Source: Areca catechu
Taxonomy: Eukaryota; Streptophyta; Magnoliopsida; Arecales; Arecaceae
Direction: 5' to 3'
Length of the DNA stretch: 64,000 bases
Assembly: GCA_021397845.1 (NCBI GenBank)
Contig: CM038047.1
Span: 40,217,210 to 40,281,209, forward strand
Shown: positions 44,831-56,690 of the stretch, one piece after another
Position numbering within the stretch: the stretch's first letter is position 1
How the letters are laid out: each line of letters begins with the position of its first letter
Position numbers and translations under genes: made by a program
The notes under the pieces: model-generated
Databases searched by the model: none
What the model was told of the DNA's origin: nothing
What the model saw: only the letters and a program-made list of their open reading frames with translations

Positions 44831-45688
44831 TTCCATAGTCAGGATTGCAGACCGAAGCACCTTTGGCCGAGTACAAGTACTTCTAACCAAGTAACCATGG
44901 ATGAGCACCTGTGATCGAGTAACCTTTGTTAAGCACCTTTGGTCAAGTACGAGCACCTGCGACCGAGATACCATGAATGAGTACCTGTGGCCGAGTAACC
45001 ATAAACAAGTACTTGTCACTGAGTAACCTTAGCTGAGTACCTTTGGTCGAGTACAAGTACCTATGATTGAGTAACCATGGATGAGCACCTGTGGCCGTGT
45101 AACCATAGACGAGCACCTATGGCCTAGCAACCATGGACGAGTAACTTGGCCGAGTAATGTTCACCCAGCAACTATGGTAAAGCAACCTTGGTCGAGTAGA
45201 CCAACCTTGGCAGAGCAGAGGCAGAGGCGAACAAGTTATAACTATCCCAGTAAAGGTCGTGATAGATAGGTTCTCAGAAAATGCTGCTATCCTAACAAAA
45301 GATATTAATAAAAAGATGTGGGGAGGTAAGATCTCAATTTTCAACAGAAATATATTATAGGTCACCTTCCAAACAGCATTCAGTTATCCCGCATAACTTA
45401 TAAATACATAAAAAGGGATCCCCAACAAGGTACATCTTCACATCCCTGTAAAATGCTCATTATGGCACTCTCTTGCCATGGCTGTCAACTCCAGCTATTA
45501 TTGTCTAAACTCTCCATATTGACTTGAGCATCGAAGAATCCCCTACCAATAACCATCGGTCAAGGGAAACTATTATTATAAGTTTCCACCTACGAGATCC
45601 CGAGGAGCAGGACCTTATCCTACTAGAAAAGGAAGCGGGACCGCCCAGCACCAACAAAGTTCTAGGAGAAGGTGATTTGGCATCAACA
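44830..45688 (+). repeat. 3' LTR of the LARD
   Basis: It matches the left LTR from the GAGTACCTTTGGCCGAGTA repeats (44860-45200) through AGCAGAGGCAGAG, the TATA box, the shared motif (45519-45539) and AAGTTCTAGGAGA to the end CATCAACA. The first bases of the LTR are not recognisable, so the start is approximate and the copy is probably shortened or strongly diverged there. Confidence 0.78.
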
Positions 45689-45693
45689 CTACC

Positions 45694-46715
45694 AATCTCA
45701 AATTTTATAGTACTAATACCATGTAGAATGACACAATACTTGGAGTAAAACAACCATGCCGATCCAAGATCCAAAAAAATACCAAGAAAAATAATGCAAT
45801 AAAGAAGCGTTGGAAGAAAAAAAACTTATGAGAGAAAAATCTTTATTAGAAAACTTGAGCCAAAGATTCTCTCAAGCCTCATTAAAAAGACACCTCTAAC
45901 TTTTTCTTCTACAATTTTTCATATAATTTTCCATGTTCTTTCTATATACAAAAGAGATACCAAAGGTTCCTTTTAAATAGAGCACTACATCTTAACTCAA
46001 AAATCGAAATCCACTAAAATACAAACTTTAAACTAAATAAAATAACTCTAAAAATAGAGTGTTATTCGAAATAAATTACATAAGAATTTATTAAGGTCCT
46101 AAAGATATTAAAACTAATAACTAACTAAAAATGAAATCCAAATTGGATTAGAACTTGACAATGAAGCTCAATAATCAAGCTAAATAATAAATATTATTTT
46201 ATTGGCAAAAGTTTTATGATTGAATCAAAATTAGTGCTAATTTTTCTAGTTATAGATGTACAATAATAATAATGATCCACATTACTAAAAATCAAAAATA
46301 TATTGTTTGCATATCTCTTAAATATCAAATTGATATAAAATTAAAAGTTTTAGTGATATGATATAATATTTTGCTATAATCCAAATATCCAATTTTTTGG
46401 TTTTTTAAAAATTATAAGACAATTAGATAACAATTAACAAAGGGATTTCATGATTTAAATAGTCTCTATGTATTTTGATATACTAAAATAATGGGCACAA
46501 CCATTTTCAAACCTAAATGATTCATGCGTACATAACTTTAAATCAAAATTGGATTATGATGGGAGAAGAAACTAGGCCCAGATAAAGTAATGATGCAATG
46601 ATCATGTTCTCCCATTAAGATTCCAAGTACATAGAGATGAATGGCTCCCATGTGGCACGTTAAGGGTCTAACTACCTGATTTTTTTGAGTAATTTTTTGT
46701 CCACCATGGGTGCAG
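45694..46715. other. AT-rich host DNA, no gene seen
   Basis: No ORF with a motif, no repeats of note. A minus ORF at 46538-46738 has no recognisable domain. Confidence 0.5.
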
Positions 46716-47725
46716 GTGGTGTAGAAAAAATATATCAAATATCATTGGACAATGTAAGGATCACATAAGCCTAATTTTTTAATATGTATTTAATGCCAAT
46801 AGTTTTACCTTTTCATTAAAAAATTTGAATGACAAAAATATCTTTTTTTATATAAAAATTATGATACCCGTTAGCTTACATTATGACATCCTTTGACTTG
46901 GATTATAATATCCATATATCATAAGGCCAAGAAAATTTTTATCATTAAAAATTTTTAAAAAAAATTAATGATGAAAATATCATCGATCTTATGATATCCT
47001 GTGATCAGGATTATGACACCCTGTTCAAAAAAAAATATCATAAGGGGAGGGCATTTTCATCATTCAGAATTTTCAAGAAAAAATAAACTACAGGCATTAA
47101 ATACATATTTGAATGACGAAAATGTCATTTTCTTATGATACCTATTTGTGAACAAGGTATCATAATCTTATTCACAGGATATCATAAGACCAATAATATT
47201 TTTATCATTAAAATTTTTTTAAATTTTTTTAAAGATAAAAATATCCTTGGCCTTATAACACCCCTTGATCAGGGTTATGATATCCTATTCACAAACAAGT
47301 ATCATAAGGAAAGGATATTTTTATAATTCCAAATTTTTAATAAAAAGTAAATTATAGATATTAAATATATATTTAAATAATAAAAATGCTCTTCTTGTAT
47401 GATACTTCTTTGTGAACAGGGTGTCATAATCATGTTCACGGGATGTCATAAGACGAGGGATATTTTTATCGCTGAAAATTTTTAAACTTTTTTCAATGAC
47501 AAAAATATCCGTTAGCCCTATAATATCATGTGAACATGGGGATGTCATAAGCTGACTACTGGATATTATAACCTAAGCCAATATGTGTCATAATTTTTTA
47601 TAAAGAAAGGATATTTTTGTCATTCAATTTTTTAAGAAAAGATAAAACTGCATCATTGAATGTACGTTGAAAAGCAGAACTTACGTGGCCCATTCAAGTT
47701 GTGCAGTATATTTTTTCTCCACTAA
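46716..47725. mobile_element. foldback (long inverted repeat) element, ~1.0 kb
   Basis: The ends pair: GTGTAGAAAAAATATA at 46719 and TATATTTTTTCTCCAC at 47707-47722. Further in, TTGAATGACAAAAATATC (46828) pairs with GGATATTTTTGTCATTCAA (47608). The interior repeats a word family (TATCATAAGR, GGATATCATAAGACC, TTATGATAYCCT) in both directions with a period near 125-260 bp. No coding text and no sure target duplication. A non-autonomous DNA transposon of foldback or MULE type is likely. Confidence 0.65.
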
Positions 47726-48037
47726 GAACAGTGTACAAAGACTTTCTCTTCTTTTTAAAGACTTCAGACTAGGTTTATACTGTGAAATTATTGGATAATC
47801 CAGGTTGGGCCCAGCCTCAACCTGATTGGATTGATCCAAATTATCTATTTGGGCTAAAAATAGGTATAGCTCAAATCTAATTGAAGTTTAATATTTCATA
47901 CCATTGTTTTTCAAGTAAGTGGGCTAGCTAAAAACCGGGCTCTCACCGATGACATAAGTAAATAATGCATGATGCATCATTTTCAATAAATCCATTTTAA
48001 TGCATCCTTTATTTTTTCATTATTCTTTCAAAATAAT
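47726..48037. other. host flank, no feature
   Basis: Nothing supported; ends at the copia LTR start. Confidence 0.4.
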
Positions 48038-48893
48038 TGTTGAGAAAATATCTCAATTCGACCTACTGGAATAAAATCCAGACAAGAAGACTCAGAATAG
48101 AAATGCTTATAAGCATGCAGGGAGGCCCTGAGCATGAAAAGGGGGCCCGTAGATGAGCAGAGCTTGCAGGCCTGTGCAAGACCAACAGGCGTGCATGACC
48201 CAGGTCAGCGTGGCCCAGGCTCAGGCAGGTGCATCATGGCCCAGTGCGCATGGCCTAGTGACCATGGTGTGCTACACGGTTGATGCATGATTGTTTCGCG
48301 TGATCCATGGATCGCACTTCTCGTAGTCCAACTCATTTCCTGGGGCATTTCTCAAGGTCCACATGATCAGGCATGGACTGGGCAAGCAAGAGGCGATGCA
48401 GCAAGATGTGGTTCACGAGTGTGAGGCCAATTCACGGGCTGAGGCTTGTGATAGTTCACGATGGTCTAGGCATTGTTTCAAGCAATTTAGGAGTTCAATT
48501 TTGATATGGTTTACACCGTTGGACCCTCGACAGAATGTTGATTTCACTGCTATAAAAGTAGAGGGCCAGGGATGTTCAGAGAGTTTAGAGGCATTATTAA
48601 AGAGGATTTAGGGGGTTAGAGAGGTCTTCATGTGGCAACAACAGAGAAAGCTTATAGAAGCTAGAGGATCTTCTTGAAAGGTGAGAGTTTGTGAAGGAAT
48701 TTTAGGTTTCTTATTAAGTTTTTTTTGTATAAGATGAGAATATAAGATCTTCTTCATATTTTTTCTCATAGTGAAATTTACATACTCTATTGATTGTATT
48801 CTATTTTCTCTTCTTCCCTCTCTTGTGGTATCAACAATGATATCATGATCTTAGGCATAGGGATCCATATTTTGCATGAGGGGTTTTCCAACA
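48038..48893 (+). repeat. 5' LTR of the deleted copia element
   Basis: 856 bp, TGTTGAGAAAATATC to GGTTTTCCAACA. It shares with the right LTR TTTCACTGCTATRAAAGTARAGG, the run GATCTTCTTGARAGGTGAGAG, and the end block ATTGTAYTCTATTTTCTCTTC (shown in part: TCTATTTTCTCTTC). Confidence 0.85.
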
Positions 48894-48969
48894 AATGGCA
48901 TCAGTGTAGGTGATACCACAATAACTAGTATCAGAGCCCCGGGTTGTCCAGGTTATCAATGTTGATCAA

Positions 48970-49830
48970 GATTGAAAAAGATGCAAAAGATAAGCACAAT
49001 CAAAGTTGATATTAATCAATTCGATGGGAAGAATAATTTCTTTCCTGGCCAATGAGGGTTAAAGATATGCTTATTTAGCAGGGGTTGATTGATGCTTTCA
49101 TATGTGAAGAGAGGCTAGCCACCATGGAGGACAAGATTTGGAAGTGGCTCCATATGTAGATGATGAATGCGATTTACTTGTATTTGATGGATGATGTGAT
49201 GATCCATGTGCTGAGTGAGACTTCCTCATGATGATATGGGTGAAGCTCGACGAATTGCACATGGCAAAGTTCCTCACTAATATGCTCTTTCTTTGAAAGC
49301 AGTTCTATTAACTATGAATGAATGAAGAACAGAGAGTGTAGGAGCATCTGAGCAATTTTCAAAGGATTCTCACGGATCTTCTCAATGTAGGTGAGAAGGT
49401 TGAAAAGAAGACCATAGTGTCGGTCTTGCCATTATCACTTTCATGCTCCATCGAGTCCTTAAAGACTGCTCTTCTAATGAAGAAGAGAACCATCAAGATA
49501 GAGAAGATCGCTTCAATACTTCTTCAAAATGAGGTTCTCAGATGAGAGAACCAAGCTTCGAATTCAGACAAGAACTTAGTATTAGTAGTCTCTAGAGGAG
49601 TTGGCGGTAGAGGATAGAGTGGCAGAGGATCACATGGTAGGCGGTCTAGGTCCAAGTTGAAGGACACTAGCAAAATCAAGTATTATCAGCAAGACGAGTT
49701 GGGACATTGTATCAGAAATTGCTCACAACTCAAGAATCAAACAAAGGCTACTATAGTAGTGGTTGATGGTAGCGATAGTGATGGATACGGTGAGGCGCTC
49801 ATGGTATTCAAGGAGGTAATTCTTTCTTTC
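48970..49830 (+). pseudogene. copia gag with degenerate knuckle
   Basis: Shifted frames give FDGKNNFFxWxMRVKDML-type text (49020-49070), GLIDAFICEERLATMEDKIW (49085-49145) and VMIHVLSETS (49200-49225), the core of a copia gag. ILTDLLNVGEKVEKKTIVSVLP follows at 49370-49430, and a glycine-rich tail plus the knuckle KYYQQDELGHCIRNCSQLKN at 49680-49740. The first two knuckle cysteines are lost. Several stops and shifts. Confidence 0.78.
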
Positions 49831-50287
49831 TAGTAATAAATTTTAGATTCTGTATGTTCGTATCATATATATTGCAGAGAGGAGCTGTTTGACTCTCTAA
49901 GGAGTAAAGAGGATACCGTCCACCTATAGATAGATCAAGTTGTACAATCGAGGTGAAGGAATAGTTAGCTTAAAGCTTTATAATGAAACATCGAGAAAAT
50001 TGAAAGAAATCTTATATATATCCAGCTTTCATAGGAATCTAATTTTAGTAAATAAACAGGATTCAAATGGCTATACATGGAGAGTTGGTAATAGAATCTT
50101 GAAGGTTATCCATGGTAATAGGGTCATTATGAAGAGAAAGAGGAAGAAACAAAGAGGACACTACTTCCTGACTGAGAGTTTAGTGCGAGGTAGAGTCCCT
50201 GGTATGAGATGGAGCTTGATGCAAGATAAAGTTCTAGATATAGGTGGATCGGGCATGAGACAAGAAACTCGAGAGGATGACATGTGA
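49831..50287 (+). pseudogene. copia protease fragment and pre-integrase region
   Basis: Text near 49845-49880 reads LDSVCSYHICCREELFDSL (usual LDSGCSYHM: the active-site glycine is V). The open 49940-50287 continues with LYNETSRKLKEILYISSFHRNLILVNKQDSNGY and VIMKRKRKKQRGHYFLTES, which is the gap between protease and integrase. Reading ends at a stop, and the rest of pol is deleted up to the polypurine tract. Confidence 0.78.
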
Positions 50288-50531
50288 TGTTGCACCATGA
50301 AGTTGCTATTACTGTAGGAAGTTATCCCAAGTAGGTCTCAGGTCAAGGTGAACACAATAAAAGATAGAGATATAATCAAGTGACCTGGCTTGACTTTCAT
50401 GTTTGCCCATCTATGAGCAGCAAGCATTTATCCCAGGACATTGGGATGATGGTAGTTACAAGCTCTCAAAGTCAAATGAAGGTTGAATATCGAGTCGAGA
50501 TGAAAATTGAATATCGAGTCGAGATGAAGAT

Positions 50532-51325
50532 TGTTGAAAAAAATTCCATGATTTGGCTTATTGGAATGAACCTCAGGTAAGAAAACTCAAAATAGGAGCG
50601 CTTCAAGCATGTAGGGAAGCTTGGAGCGCAAAAAGGGGATCCGCTGGTGAGCCGAGCCCGTAGGCCTATTCACAAACTTGCAGGCATGTGCGACCTAGGC
50701 CAGCATGCCCCAGGCCTAGGCACAGGTACACAGGCACGATCCAGGTGGGTGCACAGCCTAGCGCACGCAGCCCAGCGCGTGCAGTCCAACACGTTTCCTA
50801 GAGTATTTCTCATGGTCCATGCAATCAGGCATAGATCAAGCATACTAGAGGCGATGCGGCAGCTTATGGTTCATGGTCGTGGGGCCGGTTCATGGGCTAG
50901 TTCACTATGGTCCAAGCACTATTTTAGGTAATTTAGGAGCTAATCTCAACACAGTTTATGCCATTGAACTCCTGATCGAATAATGATTTCACTGCTATGA
51001 AAGTAAAGGGCTAGGGATGTTTAGAGGCACTATTAGAGAAGATCTAAGAGATTAAAGAGGTCTTCATGTGGTAGCAGGAAAGAAAACCTATACGGATTAG
51101 AAGATCTTCTTGAGAGGTGAGAGATTATGAGAGGGATTTTAGAATTCTTGTTAAATTTTTTGTATAGAGTGAATGTAAGATATTTTTTATAATTTTTCTC
51201 ATAGTGAAATCTTGCATACCTTATTGATTGTACTCTATTTTCTCTTCTTTACTCTCTCGTGATATCAATAATAATATTGTGATCTTAGATACGGAATCCA
51301 TGTTCAGTACCAGAGATTCTCATCA
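50532..51325 (+). repeat. 3' LTR of the deleted copia element
   Basis: About 794 bp, TGTTGAAAAAAATTCC to a degraded end near CTCATCA. Just upstream, a 24-base unit GAATATCGAGTCGAGATGAA is duplicated (50486-50531), copying the polypurine tract. Confidence 0.8.
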
Positions 51326-51804
51326 AGATCGAGCCTATTTTCAGCCCTATACTCCAGGATTTATTTGCTCTTCTCTTTTAGTTTGGATCACTGCATATTG
51401 AAGCAAATTTTTGACCAATTGAAACCACCTGTTCTCTTTTAGTTTATTGCAAACTATGATCTGAATCTAAAAGGAATCGAGCTAACAAACCCAAATTGAT
51501 ATATAGTTGATTTTGGCCATCTCCAAGTTTTGAACAAAGCTATTCTAATTAAATCTTATATTGGCTTTGATGTTCAAGAGTTAACGAATGAGTTCTATTG
51601 CCATTCTCATGCATCCATGTTTTGCTAGAATGATATAATTCATATGCCTTTTAATTTTTAAAGCTTCATTTTATATATTTAAAAAGAATGCCACAAGATA
51701 TCATCCGAAACTTTGAAATTGATGTCACAGGGCATAATTTTTAGGGACTAAGTCATATGTTAGACATGATTAAGATTTAATGCAAAAACCAAGTGATTTG
51801 GATC
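51326..51804. other. AT-rich host DNA, no gene seen
   Basis: Separates the copia element from the Tat solo LTR. No repeats, ORFs or motifs are supported. Confidence 0.45.
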
Positions 51805-51809
51805 CAATG

Positions 51810-53918
51810 TGTTGTCGCCTAGATCGCCGTGGCCTGCAGTTTCTTATGTGGCCCGGGTGAGTGGACTCCCTGCCAGCATCACCGGGCTCATTGGTCGGAG
51901 ACGATCAAGGGAAACATAGTTGTAGTTGTAGGGATGAAGGGGCTTGATGCTGTGTTGTGGTCTTCCTGTGGGCCTCTCCGGTGAGAAATCTTCACCGTAT
52001 CGTCCCTCTGTCAGGCGGACCTGCAAAACAGGGAAGACCTGCACCGGGGATTCTGACAGAGGCACTCCGATGATCAAGTCAGTGGGACGATCGAAGAAAA
52101 TAAGAGACCTCTGAGACCGAGAGCTTGGGGGACTCTCTGCTACCAGACGGTGATAATGAAGAGAGTGTGTTGTTTCTTACTTACCTTCCCTTACCTCTAT
52201 GCCTGTTTTTTTGTGGATGAATGGCTCCTGGGGAGGTGTGCTGGTCTCGATGTAGACTTGTCATGCTGGGATAGCCTGTGAGGCCATGATGGGTTGGTGA
52301 ACCTTCTTCTTCTGGGTGGTTCAGGAAGTTGGTGCAGGGGTGCGGTACCTTGGACATGGCACCATTCACTAGTTAGCGTAAACAGTAGCTTAGAAAACTT
52401 AAATGCAAACCTTCCTTGCAGACGGCGTGTCAGGCGGCATGCCAAAGGACCCACGTGGAGGGGGATCCTTGGAAAGAGCGTCGGGGCCATGTGGATGGGC
52501 CCCTCGAAAAACGTGTCGGGCCCACATGGGTGAGACCGAACTGCGTGGTGCTCCCAGTGATCGAGCTGGGCTGTGATGCCAAAGTGCTGGACTAGCCGGG
52601 ACGTTGCTTCAAGTTGCCATGCGGGCACGCGAACCGAGAGAAGGCCCATGGGGCCTTCATGAACGCTGATCGAGGCGATGTGCGAGGTCCCATACACGTA
52701 AGCGTGAACCCATGTGTGCACAAGTGTAGATCCAGTGCAAGACCGTGGAGGTTCGTTGCTCCCCAATGGCAGAGACGGGATTGGGCGCTGCCAAGGTGCC
52801 GGCCTGGACGAGGTCGTACCGGACTGGATCCAGAGATGGGCCATGCTACCCATCGCATTGGGCGGAGCTGGAGGAGCAGGGTCAAGGGCACGAGATCATG
52901 CCATGCTTCTGCAGGTGAGGCCACGTCGGACCGGAGTCGGGGGAACCGGGCCGTGGGAGCCGGACCGCTGCGGGTGTGCCGCAAGCGCACCGCGAGCATG
53001 TCGAGCGGGGCCAGAACCGAAGGAGCCGAGGCTCTAGGGCCCGTTGCCCTGGGCGTGCTGCGATGCTGAGCTCGGAGGTGCCGAGCCAGGGCGCGCCGGC
53101 GAGGTCGGTGGAGCCGCGCGGGGCACCACCGGGGTGCCGGTGCATGGCCGGAGCCAGACCGGGCGAAGTCAGGGGAACCGAGCCCCTGCGGGCATGTTGG
53201 ATGGGAGCACGTAGAGCTGGAGCTGTAGCTTGGGCGGTGCAGAGGTCGGTTGGAAGCCAGAGGAGCTCGGGGACCCGTCGCCGGGCTCAAAGGCACCGGG
53301 GTACCCGTGCCGGGTCCGGAGATGCCGGGTGTGCCGCGCTGGAGAAGCCGGAGGCGCCGGGCACGTTGGGGCGTGCCGCGCCTGGCTCGGACGAGCTAGG
53401 GGACCTGTCACCGGGCTCGAAGGCATCGCTGGGGTACCCGTGTCGGGTCTGGAGGTGCCGGGTGTGCCGCGCCGGAGAAGCAGGAGGCGTCGGGCGCGCC
53501 GGGGCGTGCCGCACCGGGCTCAGACGAGCTGGGGGAACCGTCACCGGGCTCGGAGGCGCCGGGGTTGGAGACGCCGGGCGATGCTCGGGCGGTGTGAAGC
53601 CAGAGCTGGAGGTCGGGTTCATCCCCCTTGCACACGGACCGAGGAGAGGTCCAGAGCTGGGCTGGCATGATCTTGGGCGGTGCAGATCCAAGTGACTGGA
53701 TCTGACCGAGGTGGGCTGGCCAAACTACCGACCTAAGTCGGGGTGCCAGCCCGGCCGAACTGGGCTCCAGGCATGGTCGGGCTGGGCTGACCAAGGTGCC
53801 AACCTGACCCGGTCGGAGTAGGCTGGCCGAGCTGCCGACCTGACCTCCACAGGGACTGATTTCTTCAAGGGGTTCCACCGTTGTGCCAGGGCTGAATGGG
53901 CCGGTTACTACTGTAACA
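51810..53918 (-). mobile_element. GC-rich Tat-type solo LTR with perfect target duplication
   Basis: Starts TGTTGTCGCCTAGATCGCC and ends TACTGTAACA, with CAATG duplicated on both sides (51805-51809, 53919-53923). The shared motif ACTCCGATGATCAAGTCAGT lies at 52064-52083; its direction gives a minus-strand element. The ends resemble element K (TGTTRC...GTAACA). No coding domain is inside, so it is a solo LTR of 2.1 kb. GC-rich subrepeats of ~130 bp lie at 53283-53600. Confidence 0.88.
53283..53600. repeat. ~130-bp GC-rich subrepeats in the solo LTR
   Basis: Units start GGGCTCRAAGGCR at 53283 and 53413 and, in part, 53546, and share GGGGTACCCGTGYCGGGTC and GCCGGGTGTGCCGCGC. Long ORFs through this block are compositional. 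Confidence 0.82.
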
Positions 53919-55225
53919 CAATGCATCTTAGTAGCCATCATACCTGATATGAGCCCTAGTATCATGATTCATGACTTAGATAACTTTAGTGCCATGATAT
54001 TTATAATTAGTGCTTTCTACCCTTTTTCTTCTCTTGTGGAAACATATGTTGTACATCAATATGAACTAAAAACTTAAGTACTAGATCATGAATATTTTAA
54101 CCTTGTAAACACCTCTCTTTTACTCATATCACCACCAAACCCTTGGTAGGAGTCTCACTGAAGTGGGAGATGTCCGCTTAACCACCTATAGCACCTGCAA
54201 AAGAAGTCCCTGCTAGAGATTCTTCGATGGAGGACCCTCCAATACTTAAGTCAACAAAGTTTAGAGAACATATAAGAAACTTAGAGAAACTAAAATGGTA
54301 GAGCTTACAGTCACATAGTTGGCTTATCCCCTAAAAGTTCTTTCTTATCGGTATTTATAGATACTTGTAGTAATCAAATTTTATTGGAAGATAACCTCCT
54401 ATTAGCCATAAAAGCATTCTATTGAAGATAACCTCTTTCTATTATAATTAATAGTTTGCCATAACAACTTTCTATTGAGATAGTTGTTGGCTCTCTACCC
54501 ATTTGGTCAAATGCATTTGGATAGTCGACGTGTACGCCTTAGTCATTGATAGTATCTTGACACCTTATTAATTGGCTACTTTATCTTATATCCGACTATT
54601 ATGAACACTCATTCTACTTTCAAGGTATATTTAGTCGGACCTTTGCATAATTAGTCAGCCTCGCTCATTTGTAGTTGAGTTACTTGGTGGTCATATACTA
54701 AGTCACTTGCTTAGCACCCTTAGTCGACAAATCCAATCACTTTTAGTTAGCAAGTCTAATCATTTAGTGCAATAGTGGCCCCCCACTCCTGCTTTCAAGG
54801 CATTTTATCATCTTGGAAGAAGCGAGTACAGCATTGATGACTTGTCCATCCTCGAACTCTGCTATCCTTTTTCTTTGTGCTTGCCATTAATATCTTCTTA
54901 GAAAAAAGTATGGAAAGGCTATTTTATCATTTTAGTATTAGGACCATCATTATGGCAAACATTATGTCGAAGAGACAGTTGTTAATAGCAAAGTCGATTG
55001 ACAATTCGGGAGATCTAGTTATTTTTCCTTTAAGCATCCTGCTTTAGCCACATGTTGGGTCACCATTTGAGATATTACTTTTCATGCGGATCTGGGTGAT
55101 GTGCCGACATCATAAAGGTGGTGCGATAAAAAGTTAGGAAATCTCTTCGACTGTGATCAGGCCATGTGGGGCAATTCGGTAAGTTTCCCATCACATGAAG
55201 ACTAAATCATCATCGTTGCCAGTGG

Positions 55226-55236
55226 TTATATAAAGG
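55226..55236 (+). promoter_or_regulatory. TATA box upstream of antisense ORF M
   Basis: TTATATAAAGG lies about 250 bases before the ORF start at 55480 and is followed by a long pyrimidine-rich leader. It is well placed to drive an antisense transcript from the LTR side. Confidence 0.55.
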
Positions 55237-55479
55237 TGTCTTCTTCCTCAAGGCTTTTCCACTTGAACTTTAAATTCTCTTTCTTGTTCCTGAGAGCTTT
55301 CCCTCTTAGGATCCCCTTCAAGTTTTCTCCAGGTTCTTTCTCCTTTCTGGTCTTCTAAAGGTTAAGTTCCCTTCCATTGGTTTTTCTTTCTTCTCTTTTA
55401 CTGTCTTCTTTATTCCTTTTAGGGTTTTAAAGGCTTCCCTATAGGTCTTTTCTTTTCTTCTTGAACTTTAATCTTTAAG

Positions 55480-56690
55480 ATGATTAGAATCAAAGGTGGC
55501 CTTGCAAATGTCAGGGCTTCTTTCTTCAAGGGGGATGCTTTACAGCAATCCCATGAAAATACCACACCTAGGCTATCGAAGGGTCCATATATTGAGAACT
55601 TTCATCTAGACTAGGTGAAAGGTATACTAATGGAGTCAACCACAGCCCATTTGTGGAATTACTATAAAATCTCACGGGATATTCAAGTACATACCCTCAG
55701 TCTCGATGATCAAGCAAGTAATGCCCCTCCCGATTATATAATCATATATGAAGAACATCTTTGAGCGAGCCTCTGCTTTCCACTTCATCTATTATTCATT
55801 AAAGTCTTCAACTTGTATCAGGTCATCCCAGCATAATTGACTTTAAATACTTTTCGAATCATTTATGTGTTCTTAGTCTTATGTCATGATAGTTGGATCG
55901 AGATCAAGATTTCTCTTTTCTGTAGCCTCTTTGTGATTAAGAGGCACTCTTACGATCGAGGATGGTGGTTCATCGGACCATGCTATTGTCAAAAATTTAT
56001 TAAGGGACTCTTTTCCACTGTTCACAAGTGGAAACCTGACTTATTTTTGTCATCTAGTTAATCCTAAGACTTTAGCACCAAGTAAAGGGAGTCCTGACTA
56101 TCTTCCAACGATAGTAAAAAAGTTCTTAAGATTGATAAAGAAGACTTTGAGAAGCTCTTAGGATTTGAAGTCCCTTCACTGAAAGAGTTGTTGAGCAAAT
56201 AGAACCTCTTCCTTGCTGAGAATAGCATGGTGCCTAGATTAGGTATAGTCCGAGTAAGAAGTTGTAGTTGTAGATTTTTGTCACTTATGATATTTATCCG
56301 ACTAACTTACTCAGCTTTTTTCTTTTTTGTAGAAGGAATGAGGCCCAACATTGAGAATGTTTGACAAGCCATCCACAAGAAGCCTGTCAAGTTGGGAGAG
56401 TCCTCCCAATAATCAAAGAAGCTGCACACCACTCCAAGTCTTTTGTTCTAGGAGCTTCCTCAACTCTAACCATTTCTACTCTAGCTACCATGGAAGTAGA
56501 AGCAACAATAGCAACCTCAAGCGACGATGTCATAGTTGTCAAACCTCAACTGATAAGGCCTTCATCATCGGCTACACTATCTCCAAGATGGTCAGTCACT
56601 CCATCGGTCGGCCCTTCTAACCCCAAGTCGATGCTAATCGAGGAAAAGCACTACAGACTTCATTGAGGGCTGATAGAGATACTCAAGCCA
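55480..56690 (+). pseudogene. Tat antisense ORF of remnant M
   Basis: It starts MIRIKGGLANVR and carries the same domain as in element K: YEEHLxASLCFPLHLLFIKVFNLYQVIPA (55748-55835), LTLNTFRIIYVFLVLC, SLFVIKRHSYDRGWWFIGP and IKGLFSTVHKWKPDLFLSSS (to 56060). Three stops lie at about 55615, 55762 and 55835. A GT-AG intron of 79 bases (56254-56332) is followed by an exon starting GMRPNIENV, matching the 81-base intron and GMKFSLENL exon of element K. Function unknown; broken and then cut by the SIRE element. Confidence 0.75.

Larger units (their letters stand above)
42088..45688 (+). mobile_element. non-autonomous LTR element (LARD-like), complete with target duplication
   Basis: Perfect duplication CTACC flanks it (42083-42087 and 45689-45693). 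It starts TGTTATGACC and ends CATCAACA. Two related LTRs (42088-42968; about 44830-45688) bound an interior with no coding domain. A primer site AATTGGTGCACCAGGTAGG at 42969 follows the left LTR, similar to the one in element K. The lineage motif occurs in both LTRs on minus (42798-42816, 45519-45539), which fits a plus-strand Tat-type element. The interior is mostly tandem repeats. It would need proteins from a Tat element to move. Confidence 0.88.
48038..51325 (+). mobile_element. Ty1/copia element with internal deletion
   Basis: Two related LTRs (48038-48893 and 50532-51325) enclose only 1.64 kb with gag and a protease fragment. A polypurine tract CGAGATGAAGAT precedes the right LTR start TGTTGAAAA. 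Primer-site text TAGTATCAGAGCCCCGGG (48929) resembles the tRNA-Met site but is about 35 bases past the LTR end, where a closer AATGGCATCAG also occurs. Integrase, RT and RNase H are absent. LTRs are well diverged, so the insertion is old; a target duplication was not found. Confidence 0.82.

Noticed and set aside
48363..48611. 82-codon plus ORF in the copia LTR
   Set aside because: Inside the LTR, no motif, not conserved as open in the right LTR.
52592..53695. Long ORFs on both strands (up to 239 codons)
   Set aside because: Compositional, inside a GC-rich solo LTR; periodic proline/arginine/alanine text.
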